Assembly: GCF_014489615.1 (NCBI RefSeq)
Contig: NZ_CP060825.1
Span: forward strand, 3,201,501 to 3,265,500
Reading direction: 5' to 3'
Length of the DNA: 64,000 nt
Source: Streptomyces genisteinicus
GTDB lineage: Bacteria > Actinomycetota > Actinomycetes > Streptomycetales > Streptomycetaceae
Below are positions 1 through 8,076 of the stretch, piece by piece. The notes below the pieces were generated by a model. The model saw only the letters and a list, made by a program, of their open reading frames with translations, ran no database searches and was not told where the DNA came from. How positions within the stretch are numbered: position 1 is the stretch's first letter; each line of letters begins with the position of its first letter. The position numbers were made by a program, and so were the translations under genes.

Positions 1-152
1 CCACCCTGCCCGTTGACATGGGCACGGACGCTCGGCGACCGACTTGCCACGCAGCGTCATCACGCTCTACCGTTCCGATAAACGAACAGCCCCCGCCCGG
101 TGCTACCAACACCTGACGAGGGCCTGACCATCGAGATCGAATCGAGCGATCC

Positions 153-1022
153 ATGGCTGACAGCCACTTTAGTGATGCCGCGCACCCCCTCGCCAATCCC
201 GGCTACGGCAAGCGCTCCGCTTCCGCGGAAGGCCCCCTCAGGGCTGACCACTTCGCACATCTGACGCCCCGCGAGGGCGCCGTCGCCGCCTACATCGACC
301 GGCTGCCGGACACCAGCGACATCAGCATCAAGACCCTCGCCAAGCACACCCCGTACGGGCAGACCGCGATCACCACCGTCCTGCGGGCGCTCGTCCGCGC
401 CGGGCATCTGCGGCACGGGCTGGAGGCGGTGCGCACGCCCGAGGGCAACACGCGGTGGGTCACTCGCACCTGGTGGTCCCGCGCGCCGCGCGCGGACTCC
501 TGGTGGGACGCGTACGCCAAGGGAGAACTCCCGGCCGAGCGTGCCGAGGAGCGGCGCCGCCCCACCCGCTCCCGGGCGTACATCCTGCTCGCCGCCCTCG
601 GGCGGGAGCACGGGCTGATGTCCCTCTCGCACGCCGACTGCACCGCTCTCGCACCGCTCGTCGAGGAGTGGTTCGCCCGCGAGGCCACCGACGAGCAGGT
701 GCGCCGCGCCCTCACCACCGGCCTCCCGACCCCGGTCCACCACCCGGCGGCGCTCGCCCGGCGCCGGCTCATCGACAAGCTGCCGCCCGCTCCCCCGCCG
801 AAGGCCCGGCCGGTCCGCGTCATCGAATGCGCCGAGTGCGGGCGTCCGCCCCGCGCGGGGACGCTGACCGGCGGGAAGTGCGCCCCCTGCCGGGGCGTGC
901 CCACCGGGGCCCCGCCCGCGCTCCCGGCCGCCCGCGTGCACGCCCTCGCGGCGGCCTGCCGCACCCCGGCACGAACACCCGGGCGCTCCCCGGACCGCAC
1001 CCCGGAGGGAACACCCGCATGA
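153..1022 (+). CDS. Helix-turn-helix DNA-binding protein
   Basis: A 289-residue protein. Residues about 30-90 (LTPREGAVAAYIDR, then an ISIKTLAKH.PYGQTAITTVLRAL stretch) read as a winged helix-turn-helix of the replication-initiator/MarR-like type widespread in Streptomyces. Near residues 225-250 there is a CAECG...CAPC pattern, so a small zinc ribbon is likely. The C-terminal tail is low-complexity (RTPARTPGRSPDRTPEG) and is encoded partly by the 135-bp direct repeat, so the stop codon lies inside duplicated sequence. The ATG at 153 has only a weak ribosome site. It lies 57 bases before the first Uma2 gene, in the same direction. The exact DNA target cannot be inferred. Confidence 0.7.
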   Translation: MADSHFSDAAHPLANPGYGKRSASAEGPLRADHFAHLTPREGAVAAYIDRLPDTSDISIKTLAKHTPYGQTAITTVLRALVRAGHLRHGLEAVRTPEGNTRWVTRTWWSRAPRADSWWDAYAKGELPAERAEERRRPTRSRAYILLAALGREHGLMSLSHADCTALAPLVEEWFAREATDEQVRRALTTGLPTPVHHPAALARRRLIDKLPPAPPPKARPVRVIECAECGRPPRAGTLTGGKCAPCRGVPTGAPPALPAARVHALAAACRTPARTPGRSPDRTPEGTPA

Positions 1023-1122
1023 GCCTGCCGCTCACCCGTCCCCGGACCGGGGCACGATGGAGGGGAGGAGGCGACGCCATGACCCGCATTTCCGCCGAGC
1101 ACCCCCAGATGTCCGTCGAGGA
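988..1122 (+). repeat. 135-bp direct repeat, copy 1
   Basis: Copy 1 is base-for-base identical to 1703-1837, offset 715. It covers the last 12 codons of the HTH gene, the spacer, the strong ribosome site (GGGAGGAGG) and the first 14 codons of the first Uma2 gene. The identity ends abruptly where the two Uma2 coding sequences diverge. Confidence 0.97.
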
Positions 1123-1657
1123 GTTCGAGGAGATCGAGCGCCACGCGCCGGACACCGTGCGGCTCGAATTCGTCAACGGAAAGCTCGAGGTCAAGCCCGT
1201 GCCCGACGGCGACCACGGAGAGATCTTCATGTGGCTGCTGGAGCAGTGCATGCGCCACCGGCCGGACCTGCGGCTCTATCCCGACCGGGGCCTGGTCGTC
1301 GAGGGATACCGCAGAGGACGCGCGCGGCCCGACGGCGTCCTCGCCCCGGCACGCCACTTCGCCGGTCACGGCGAATGGTCCAGCCCCCAAGGGGTGGTCA
1401 TGGTCGCCGAGATCACCTCCCACGACGCCGACACCGACCGCCGCGACCGCGTCGAGAAGCGCGACGGCTACGCGCAGGCGGGAATCCCCGTCTACGTTCT
1501 CGTCGACCGTGACGCGGACAGCCTCGTCGTCCACAGCCGGCCGGAGGACGGTGTCTACCGCCTCGTCGAGGTGCACGCGTACGGCACGCCCGCCCTCCTC
1601 CCCGCCCCCGTCGGCATCCCCCTCGACACCGAGCCCCTGAGGGACCTGTCCGCATGA
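1079..1657 (+). CDS. Uma2-family putative restriction endonuclease, copy A
   Basis: A 192-residue Uma2 (DUF820) protein, a family with a PD-(D/E)XK nuclease fold. Family landmarks visible are RLEFVNGKLEVKPVP near the N-terminus, an RPDGVLAP stretch (the D of the nuclease core), VVMVAEITSHDADTDRRDR (the conserved E with the K/R-rich helix after it) and the YAQAGIPVYVLVDRD C-terminal strand. The ATG at 1079 is chosen because a GGGAGGAGG ribosome site sits about 8 bases upstream and because copy B starts identically. The biological role of Uma2 proteins is unknown although the family is greatly expanded in Streptomyces. Copy B follows in tandem. Confidence 0.9.
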   Translation: MTRISAEHPQMSVEEFEEIERHAPDTVRLEFVNGKLEVKPVPDGDHGEIFMWLLEQCMRHRPDLRLYPDRGLVVEGYRRGRARPDGVLAPARHFAGHGEWSSPQGVVMVAEITSHDADTDRRDRVEKRDGYAQAGIPVYVLVDRDADSLVVHSRPEDGVYRLVEVHAYGTPALLPAPVGIPLDTEPLRDLSA

Positions 1658-1702
1658 GCGCCCGGTCCGCATGAGCGCCACCGGACGGACCGTCCGAACG
1701 GG

Positions 1703-1837
1703 CCCCGGACCGCACCCCGGAGGGAACACCCGCATGAGCCTGCCGCTCACCCGTCCCCGGACCGGGGCACGATGGAGGGGAGGAGGCGACGCCATGACCC
1801 GCATTTCCGCCGAGCACCCCCAGATGTCCGTCGAGGA
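1703..1837 (+). repeat. 135-bp direct repeat, copy 2
   Basis: Identical to 988-1122. It carries the ribosome site and first 14 codons of the second Uma2 gene, plus a vestigial copy of the 3' end of the HTH gene that is no longer attached to an HTH frame. This shows the duplicated unit began inside the HTH gene. Confidence 0.97.
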
Positions 1838-2375
1838 CTTCGAAGAACTCGCCGCGAAGGCCCCCGAGGGGGTCAAGCTCGAACTGATCAACGGAAAGTT
1901 GCAGGTCAAGCCGGTGCCGGACCAGCTTCACCGGGCCATCGTGATGTGGCTGCTCACCCAGTGCATGCAGCAGCGGCCGGACACGCTCCTCTATCCCGAG
2001 CAGGATCTCCGCGTCTCCGCGTACCGCCGTGGGCGGGCCGTCGCGGACGCCGTTCTCGCGCCGGTCGACCACTTCGTGACGCACGACGGCATGTGGCCGG
2101 AGCCGGCCGGTGTCCTGATGGCCGTCGAGGTCACCTCCCACGACGCCGACACCGACCGCCGCGACCGCGTCGAGAAGCGCGACGCCTACGCCCAGGCCGG
2201 CATCCCCGTCCACCTCCTCGTCGACCGTGACGCCGACCGGCTCGTCGTGCACGCGGACCCGCGCGACGGGATCTACCGGGCGACCCACTCCCACGACTAC
2301 GGGGACACCGTCGCCCTCCCCGCCCCCGTCGGCATCACCCTCGACACCGGAAAACTCAAGGACTACAGCGGCTGA
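1794..2375 (+). CDS. Uma2-family putative restriction endonuclease, copy B
   Basis: A 193-residue paralogue of the gene just upstream. The first 14 residues (MTRISAEHPQMSVE) are identical to copy A. The middle differs (KLELINGKLQVKPVPDQLHR). Another nearly identical block (VTSHDADTDRRDRVEKRDAYAQAGIPV) includes the probable catalytic E and basic helix. The PD-(D/E)XK-type landmarks are intact, so both copies could be active. The start was set by the same GGGAGGAGG ribosome site. A membrane-protein gene converges on its 3' end with 13 bases between stops. Confidence 0.9.
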   Translation: MTRISAEHPQMSVEDFEELAAKAPEGVKLELINGKLQVKPVPDQLHRAIVMWLLTQCMQQRPDTLLYPEQDLRVSAYRRGRAVADAVLAPVDHFVTHDGMWPEPAGVLMAVEVTSHDADTDRRDRVEKRDAYAQAGIPVHLLVDRDADRLVVHADPRDGIYRATHSHDYGDTVALPAPVGITLDTGKLKDYSG

Positions 2376-2388
2376 CCCGCCCCGCCCC

Positions 2389-3345
2389 TCACGCCCGCAG
2401 CGACACCCCGTGACGCCTCCGCAGACGGTCGATCTCCCACCACGCGACGGCCGTCACCGATGCCGGCCCACCCAGCAGGGCCGCGATCTGCACGGGGAGC
2501 GGTCCGGGCGGCAGGCCGGAGACGGCGAGACTGATCAGGGACAGCTCCCACACCAGGACACCGGTGAGCAGCGCCGGAAGAGCCGCGTGCACCTCGGCCG
2601 TTCCGAAGACGCCGCGGACGACGGGCCCCGAGGCGAACCAGAGGAAGCAGGCGAGCCAGAGCACCGCCCCGTACAGCGCGACGTCCGCGAGGACGGGGAC
2701 CAGCGGCAGGCCGCCTCCCTCCAGGAAACCCAGGCTGAAGACGGACACGGCGAACCCGAACTCCGCCACCATCAGACCGGCCAGGACCGCGAAGGCCGTG
2801 AACGCGCCGAAGAACCACAGGACGGACCGCACCACCGGACGCAGGCGCGTTCTCAGCCCGGTCCGTGCCGTCGCGGTCGCCGAGCGGAACAGCCACCAGA
2901 TCACCAGCGGCGCCGTGAGCAGCAGCAGCCAGGGGGTGGCCACCAGTCGTATCCAGTACTGCTGCTGGGCCTCGCTCCAGTCCTCCGAGGTGCCGAAGAC
3001 CGCCAGAATCCCGAAGGACGCCACCAGGGCCAGCCAGGCCCTCGCCGTCTGCACCCGCAGCAGGTCCCGGTCGGCGGTCCGGCCGTCGTGCGAGGGGAAG
3101 CGGAGCCGGGCCCGGTGCCGTGCGGAGCGGATCAGCGGATAGACCGTCAGGAAGGACAGCACCGGTCCGGAGAAGCAGAGGATCATCGGCAGCCACAGGC
3201 AGCTGTTGACCTGGACCACGCGCGTCAGCAGTTCTCGCAGCGTCGGCCAGTCGCCGTCGCGCACCTGCCGCCACGGCGAGCGCTGCGGACCGTACGGCTC
3301 CGGCCGCCACGTCGGGCCGTACGGCCCCGTTCCCCCGTTCGTCAC
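2389..3345 (-). CDS. Multi-pass membrane protein of unknown function
   Basis: A 318-residue protein with a Pro/Gly/Tyr-rich cytoplasmic-looking N-terminus (TGPYGPTWRPEPYGPQ) followed by about eight hydrophobic segments, for example the stretches around LWLPMILCFSGPVLSFLTVY, TPWLLLLTAPLVIWWLF and LADVALYGAVLWLACFLWF. No family motif is recognised. It faces the Uma2 pair and has no operon partner. The ATG at 3345 is the only reasonable start; the next upstream gene runs the same way but begins 233 bases away. Confidence 0.7.
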   Translation of the reverse strand: MTNGGTGPYGPTWRPEPYGPQRSPWRQVRDGDWPTLRELLTRVVQVNSCLWLPMILCFSGPVLSFLTVYPLIRSARHRARLRFPSHDGRTADRDLLRVQTARAWLALVASFGILAVFGTSEDWSEAQQQYWIRLVATPWLLLLTAPLVIWWLFRSATATARTGLRTRLRPVVRSVLWFFGAFTAFAVLAGLMVAEFGFAVSVFSLGFLEGGGLPLVPVLADVALYGAVLWLACFLWFASGPVVRGVFGTAEVHAALPALLTGVLVWELSLISLAVSGLPPGPLPVQIAALLGGPASVTAVAWWEIDRLRRRHGVSLRA

Positions 3346-3577
3346 GCCTGCCCCCTCCGGATTCCGGTTCCGTACTCGTGTGCGAGTACCGGGAACAAGT
3401 CAACCGACGGGTTCGGCAGGGGTCATGGGGCCCGGGGCGCGGCGCCCGGGATACGCCCCGAAGCCGCCCCGGTCCCGGGCCGGGACCGGCCCAGGGCGGG
3501 GCGGCCGGGACCGGGACGCTTTCGTGCACGCCGCCCCGGCCCACGCCGGCCTGCCCCGTCCCGCGCCGCCCGGCGCA

Positions 3578-5095
3578 TTACGCGGCGCAGTACACGTCCC
3601 GCGCCGGGCGCTCCCCGGTCAGCAGGAAGCGGGTCACCTTCGCGTCGCCGCAGGCGTTCCCGTTGTCCACGTAGGCGGCGTGGCCGACCGAGTCCACGAC
3701 GACCATCCGGGCGCGGTCGCCGAGGGCGTCCCGCAGCTCGCGCGCGCCCGCCAGCGGGGTGGCGACGTCCCGTTCGTTCTGGATCATCAGGACGTTGGAC
3801 GGGCCGTGCGGGGTGATGCGGGTCGCGGGCTCGGACGGGCCGAGATCCCAGAAGGCGCACGGCATGACGTTGACCGGCATGCCCGCCGTCAGCGGGTGGC
3901 GGGCGCGGCTGTCGGCGACGTCCTTCTCGTACACGGCCTGCCCCTCGCCGGACCAGGCGTCCACGTCGTTGCAGATGGTGGCCAGGGAGGCGGCCACGGT
4001 GTTCTGCATCGCCTCGTCCGGCGGGGTGTTCGGTGCGGGCAGCGGGCCGCCGTCGCGGGCGGCGGCGATCAGGCGGGCCAGTGCCGGGAAGCGCTGCTTC
4101 GTGTACAGGCTGTCGAGGAGCGTCTGCCGCAGGACGTTGCCGTTCAGCTGCGCGGGGTTGGCCCCGGGCCAGGGGATCGGCTCCCGGTCGAGGCGCGCGG
4201 CGAGGGCGAGGAACAGCGGCCGGACGTCCCCCGGGCGGGCGGCGAGGCGGTCGGGGTTGCCCGGGTCGGCGGCGAAGTCGGCGAAGTCGGGGAAGGAGTC
4301 CTCGACGCCGACGGCGTAGTTCGCGAGCCAGCCGCGGGCGACGCGCGCCGGGTCGGGGTCGTCGTTGCTGTCGAGGACCCAGCGGTCGGTGCGGTGCGGG
4401 AACATCTGGGCGTAGACGGCCCCCGCGTACGTCCCGTAGGAGACGCCCCAGGCGGACAGCTTCCGCTCGCCGAGTGCCTGGCGGAGACGGTCGATGTCGC
4501 GGGCCTCGTTGCGGGTGCTCATGGTGCGCAGCACCGCGGTGTCACCGGCCTGGCAGGCGTCGGCGAGGCGGCGGGCGGTGGCGGTGTTGGCGTCGATCGA
4601 GCCGTCGGCGGCGGGCCAGGGGCGCAGGCGTTCCATCGCCAGGTCCTCGTGCGCGAGGCCGCAGGAGACCGGGGCCGAGCGGCCGGTGCCGCGCGGGTCG
4701 AAGCTCACGACGTCGTAGGCGTCGCGCACCGACTGCGGGAGCTGCCGCCCGCGGCGGGAGGGTTCGTGCAGACCGGCGTTGCCCGGGCCGCCGGGGATGA
4801 TCAGCAGGGTGCCGCGGCGGGCGGCGGGCTTCCCGCTCGCGATGCGGGAGACGGCCAGGTCGATCCGCGGACCGGACGGGTCGGCGTGATCGAGCGGCAC
4901 CGGGACGGTGCCGCACTGCTGGCGCGGGTCGAGTCCGCTCATCCCCGCGCAGGGCCCCCACTCGATCGCGCTGCCGCTCGCGGGGGCCGCCGCCGCGGCG
5001 GTCCCGGGCGGCAGCGCGAGGAGTGCCGTGGCGAGCACGGGCAGGGTGAGGGCGACGGTGAACGCGGAGCGCCGGACGGTGAGTGTCTGGGTCAT
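3578..5095 (-). CDS. Secreted TAP-like alpha/beta hydrolase (tripeptidyl aminopeptidase family)
   Basis: A 505-residue secreted hydrolase. The N-terminus is a Sec signal (basic RR, a hydrophobic core to about residue 30, then an Ala-rich cleavage zone). The oxyanion-hole motif PGGPGN is at about 101-106. The nucleophile is Ser219 in GVSYG. The C-terminal TAP-like lobe carries the acid and the His (VDSVGHAAYVDNGNACGD). The family (Streptomyces SlpD/SlpE/Tap) removes N-terminal peptides from extracellular substrates, but many members are uncharacterised. Upstream codons to 5200 are open but lack family similarity; ATG 5095 has a GGGAGG ribosome site. Confidence 0.88.
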   Translation of the reverse strand: MTQTLTVRRSAFTVALTLPVLATALLALPPGTAAAAAPASGSAIEWGPCAGMSGLDPRQQCGTVPVPLDHADPSGPRIDLAVSRIASGKPAARRGTLLIIPGGPGNAGLHEPSRRGRQLPQSVRDAYDVVSFDPRGTGRSAPVSCGLAHEDLAMERLRPWPAADGSIDANTATARRLADACQAGDTAVLRTMSTRNEARDIDRLRQALGERKLSAWGVSYGTYAGAVYAQMFPHRTDRWVLDSNDDPDPARVARGWLANYAVGVEDSFPDFADFAADPGNPDRLAARPGDVRPLFLALAARLDREPIPWPGANPAQLNGNVLRQTLLDSLYTKQRFPALARLIAAARDGGPLPAPNTPPDEAMQNTVAASLATICNDVDAWSGEGQAVYEKDVADSRARHPLTAGMPVNVMPCAFWDLGPSEPATRITPHGPSNVLMIQNERDVATPLAGARELRDALGDRARMVVVDSVGHAAYVDNGNACGDAKVTRFLLTGERPARDVYCAA

Positions 5096-5283
5096 GCCAT
5101 GACCCTCCCGCGCCGCGCGGCTCCGCCCCACGGGGCCAACCGGCGTCTTCCCAGGGGGGTTTGCCCCCGGTACGGCGCCGCGGGCCCCAACCCGTGGCAC
5201 CCCGGAGGCCCGCCCTCGCGCCCGGCGCCCGCGCCCCGTCCGGAACCCGTGTCACGGCCGGGCGGGCCGGCCGCGCCAGGGGA

Positions 5284-5793
5284 TCAGAAGGGCGGCTTGT
5301 AGCAGTCGATGAACTCGATGTCCCCGTTGGACGGGTTGCGCCAGTAGTCCGGCCACTGCATCGCCGCACGCGTCGCGGGCCCGTAGACGCCGTCCGCGCT
5401 CACACCGAGCCGGTTGGCCTGGAGCCACCGGACGGCGTCCACCGTGCCGGTGCCGTAGACCCCGTCCGCTCCTCCGGTGTCGCGGATCCGCTGGGCGGCG
5501 GGAGTGGTGCGGTAGCAGTGCAGAATCGCCCGCTGCAGGGCCTCGACCGCGTTCTCGCTGCCCGTCCGGTACCGCATGTAGCAGCTCAGGCCGTTGCCCG
5601 TGCGCGCGGGCACCACGTAGTAGTTGTGCACGGCCAGCCCGTCGGTGCGCTTCACCGTCGTGTTGCACGGGCCGTACGCGGCGTGGGCCGGCGTGGTCAT
5701 CGCCGGACTGGCCGTCAGGCCGGCGGCGAACAGCAGGGCCGTGGCCCCCAGCACACCCCACCGCGTGCGCCGTCTCGTCAGTACTCGTTGCAC
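5284..5793 (-). CDS. Secreted peptidoglycan-binding domain protein
   Basis: A 169-residue secreted protein. A signal peptide (residues 1-39: basic start, LGATALLFAAG core, AHA cleavage) is followed by a Cys-containing N-terminal half and a PG_binding_1-like repeat (RIRDTGGADGVYGTGTVDAVRWLQANRLGVSADGVYGPAT), the typical GxYGxxTxxAV...Q pattern. There is no catalytic domain, so it is a cell-wall-binding accessory or hypothetical protein rather than an amidase. Four cysteines in the mature part could form disulfides. It lies 188 bases from the TAP-like gene, and the AraC-type regulator is divergent. Confidence 0.8.
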   Translation of the reverse strand: MQRVLTRRRTRWGVLGATALLFAAGLTASPAMTTPAHAAYGPCNTTVKRTDGLAVHNYYVVPARTGNGLSCYMRYRTGSENAVEALQRAILHCYRTTPAAQRIRDTGGADGVYGTGTVDAVRWLQANRLGVSADGVYGPATRAAMQWPDYWRNPSNGDIEFIDCYKPPF

Positions 5794-6026
5794 GGTGCAA
5801 CCCTTCTGCTCGGTGACGTCGTCTCAACGACTGTCTCGGCCATGGACCTTAGGTTCGTCGCCGGTCGCGGACTGTGTCGTCCGTGCAGAGAACGTTGTCG
5901 GTGGTGCAGGACCTGCGCCGGCCGGCCGGCGCAGGGAACCGAAGCGGATCAGGGGGACGCGATGAGAGAACGGGCCGCGGTGGGGCCGGTGCCGCCCCAC
6001 GGCCGGCGCGGACGGGGGTCCGCCGC

Positions 6027-6989
6027 ATGAGCCCCGTCCTGGACACCGCCTTCGTGCCGCCGGCGGACCGCGAGGAAGTGGTCCGGCACGCGGTGTGGGA
6101 GTCCGTGGTCGCGGTCGACATCGACCACGGGCCGCCCGCCGAGGAGATGTCCGTGCGCATCGGGCTCGGCGCCGCCGGCCCGTTGCGGATCTGCTCGGCG
6201 CGGGCGACGGCGGTCACCATCCACCGCACGTCCCGGCAGGCCCGCCGCGACGACGAGGAGCCCGCCGTCTTCCTCGGACTCCAGGTCTCGGGCACCAGCC
6301 TGGTCGTGCAGAACGGCCGCGAATGCGTGCTGCGGCCCGGCGAGTTCGCCGTCTACGAGTCCGTCGCGCCCTACACCCTGCTCTTCGACGAAGGGGTGGA
6401 CCACCACTTCCTGCGCTTCCCCCGCTCGGCGCTCGCGCTCCCCGACCGGCTGCTGCGGGAGACCGGCGCACTCGCCCTCGGCCCGGGCGACCCCCTCGCA
6501 CGGCTCGCCTTCGACTACTTCGCCCGGCTCGCCTCCGACGACGCGCTGCACGAGGGCGCGTACGCCGAAGCCGTGGTGGAACCGAGCGTCGAACTCCTGC
6601 GCGCCGTCCTGACCTCCCGGCACGGGGACACCGACCGGGCCAGGGCGCCGATGGAGGCGACGCTGAGCCTGCGGATCACCCGGTACATCCGCGCACACCT
6701 GGCCGACCGCGACCTGTCTGCGGCCCGGATCGCCGCCGCGCACGGCATCTCCGTGCGGCACCTCTACGCCGTGCTCGCCCGCTCCGGCATCAGCCTCGGC
6801 GACCACGTCCGGGCGCTGCGCCTGGCCGAGTGCAGACGGGACCTGGCCGGCCCGCCCGGCAGACTGCGGACCATCGGCGCGACGGGCCGGCGGTGGGGCT
6901 TCACGGACGCCACCCACTTCAGCAAGGTCTTCAAGCGCGCCTACGGCATGTCCCCGCGCGCCTGGCGCGACCTCAACCACCCACGCTGA
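6027..6989 (+). CDS. AraC-family transcriptional regulator
   Basis: A 320-residue regulator. The N-terminal ligand/oligomer domain resembles the AraC-binding-like (FeaR/AraC_binding_2) type (VWESVVAVDIDH...). The C-terminal HTH_18 runs from about residue 215: LSLRITRYIRAHLADRDLSAARIAAAHGISVRHLYAVL and the second helix pair ending WGFTDATHFSKVFKRAYGMSPRAWR, the family signature. The start at 6027 is preferred over an upstream ATG because the upstream extension is Arg/Gly-rich and unlike the family. It is divergent from the peptidoglycan-binding gene, which may be a target. The gene ends 13 bases before repeat R1 of the toxin island. Confidence 0.88.
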   Translation: MSPVLDTAFVPPADREEVVRHAVWESVVAVDIDHGPPAEEMSVRIGLGAAGPLRICSARATAVTIHRTSRQARRDDEEPAVFLGLQVSGTSLVVQNGRECVLRPGEFAVYESVAPYTLLFDEGVDHHFLRFPRSALALPDRLLRETGALALGPGDPLARLAFDYFARLASDDALHEGAYAEAVVEPSVELLRAVLTSRHGDTDRARAPMEATLSLRITRYIRAHLADRDLSAARIAAAHGISVRHLYAVLARSGISLGDHVRALRLAECRRDLAGPPGRLRTIGATGRRWGFTDATHFSKVFKRAYGMSPRAWRDLNHPR

Positions 6990-7002
6990 CCCGCCCCGCC
7001 CC

Positions 7003-7060
7003 GGACGCCCCACGAGAACGCCCGAGGGCGGCAGCCTCTGGGAGCGGGCCTCACCGCTCC
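7003..7060. repeat. Direct repeat R1 bounding toxin island
   Basis: About 58 bp (ACGAGAACGCCCGAGGGCGG core, then CTCTGGGAGCGGGCCTC). It differs from R2 at only a handful of positions and resembles the left arm and loop of the groEL terminator at 11901-11953. It overlaps the last codon and stop of the CdiI-like gene. Confidence 0.8.
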
Positions 7061-7743
7061 GGATCCGCCGGACGCCCGCTGTCCGCGCGGGCGGCCAGCC
7101 GTTCGGAGACAAGACCGAGCCAGCTGCTCGGGGCGTAGGGCGCCGGTGGGTCCACTTCCATGCCCAGTTCCGCCAGGGCCAGCACACAGTCGGGCTCGTC
7201 CAGGCCGAGCGCCAGGAACTCGGCGAGTTCGCCGACGGCGCGGGCCACCAGCTGCGGCTGCGTGGACCGGGCGTAGTCCCCGAGCGCCGCGTCGTGGTCG
7301 GCGAACTCGTCGGGCATGTCCTGGGAGAACCAGCCCCCGAGGAGCTGGGCGAGTTCCGGGAAGCGCGCGCGCCACTCCCAGTGGGTGCGCGGCACTGCCG
7401 GGGGCGGGACGGCACCGTCCTCGATCGACCCCTTGAGGTGGTCGGCGATCCGGAAGAGCCAGTCCTGGATCATGGACTCGGGCAGTCCCACGTCCGGCAC
7501 CGGATAGAACTCGCCCAGACTGAGCCTGAGGCGGCCGGGCGGATTGCGGGCGTATTCGCGGACCTGCTGCTCGGCGATGCCCAACGCCCACGGACGGGTG
7601 TGCCAGGTGTGCCGCAAGTAGGCCAGCAACGCCTCGTCCGGCCCCTCCTCGGCATCCTCCGCACCGTCGACGGGCCGGCCGAGATAGGCGCTGATCACCT
7701 GGTCCAGCTCGCCGTAACGACGGTCGAACTCCAGAGGCTTCAT
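7051..7743 (-). CDS. CdiI-like contact-dependent inhibition immunity protein
   Basis: A 230-residue cytoplasmic protein. Residues about 125-205 (FPELAQLLGGWFSQDMPDEFADHDAAL ... VCVLALAELGMEVDP type pattern) match the CdiI_2 immunity family (contact-dependent growth inhibition immunity). The N-terminal 110 residues are a separate helical lobe (YLRHTWHTRPWALGIAEQQVREY) of unknown function, possibly a second immunity module. The start at 7743 is preferred to the upstream ATG because that extension is Pro/Ser-rich. It lies 19 bases downstream of the orphan toxin tip, the usual toxin-immunity order. Its 3' end lies in repeat R1. Confidence 0.75.
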   Translation of the reverse strand: MKPLEFDRRYGELDQVISAYLGRPVDGAEDAEEGPDEALLAYLRHTWHTRPWALGIAEQQVREYARNPPGRLRLSLGEFYPVPDVGLPESMIQDWLFRIADHLKGSIEDGAVPPPAVPRTHWEWRARFPELAQLLGGWFSQDMPDEFADHDAALGDYARSTQPQLVARAVGELAEFLALGLDEPDCVLALAELGMEVDPPAPYAPSSWLGLVSERLAARADSGRPADPER

Positions 7744-7762
7744 GGGCACGGGTGCGGCATCC

Positions 7763-8062
7763 CTACAGATAGACGGGGAAGGTGGCGTGCACGACGAAGC
7801 CGTGCGCACTCTCGGGGGCACGATGCAGGACGACCCGTGCGGCGCGGACGTCCACGGGCTCCCGCCCGGCGAGCATCATCGCCTGCAGGAGCACGCGGCC
7901 CACCGGCTCCTCCCGCGACGGCCACGCGGCCTCGATCGTCAGCCGCTGCCGGGTGCCCTGGGCGAGCCACCGGTGGATGGCCTGCTCGTTGCGGGTCACG
8001 ACCTGCTGGGTGGCCCACTGGGCCGTCTCCCGGTCGGGGTAGCTCGAACTGCGTGTACGCAC
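7763..8062 (-). CDS. Orphan RNase A-like toxin tip (partial CdiA-CT-type domain)
   Basis: A 99-residue reading frame with GTG start. SSSYPDRETAQWATQQVVTRNEQAIHRWL and the ending VRAARVVLHRAPESAHGFVVHATFP match the distal two-thirds of the bacterial RNase A-like toxin domain, including the HRWL/KQWL segment shared with the full toxin upstream. The domain's opening HxxKHVGK segment and any export/N-terminal region are absent. The frame stays open upstream through the overlapping immunity gene but without a start. A GGAG lies about 9 bases before the GTG. It is either a silent spare cassette left by recombination or a small orphan protein; catalytic competence is doubtful without the first histidine. 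Confidence 0.7.
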   Translation of the reverse strand: MRTRSSSYPDRETAQWATQQVVTRNEQAIHRWLAQGTRQRLTIEAAWPSREEPVGRVLLQAMMLAGREPVDVRAARVVLHRAPESAHGFVVHATFPVYL

Positions 8063-8076
8063 GGCACTGATCTCCG

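Noticed and set aside
60..941. 293-codon minus-strand frame opposite the HTH gene
   Set aside because: Gly/Arg/Pro-rich composition with no family motif; it mirrors the codon bias of the plus-strand gene.
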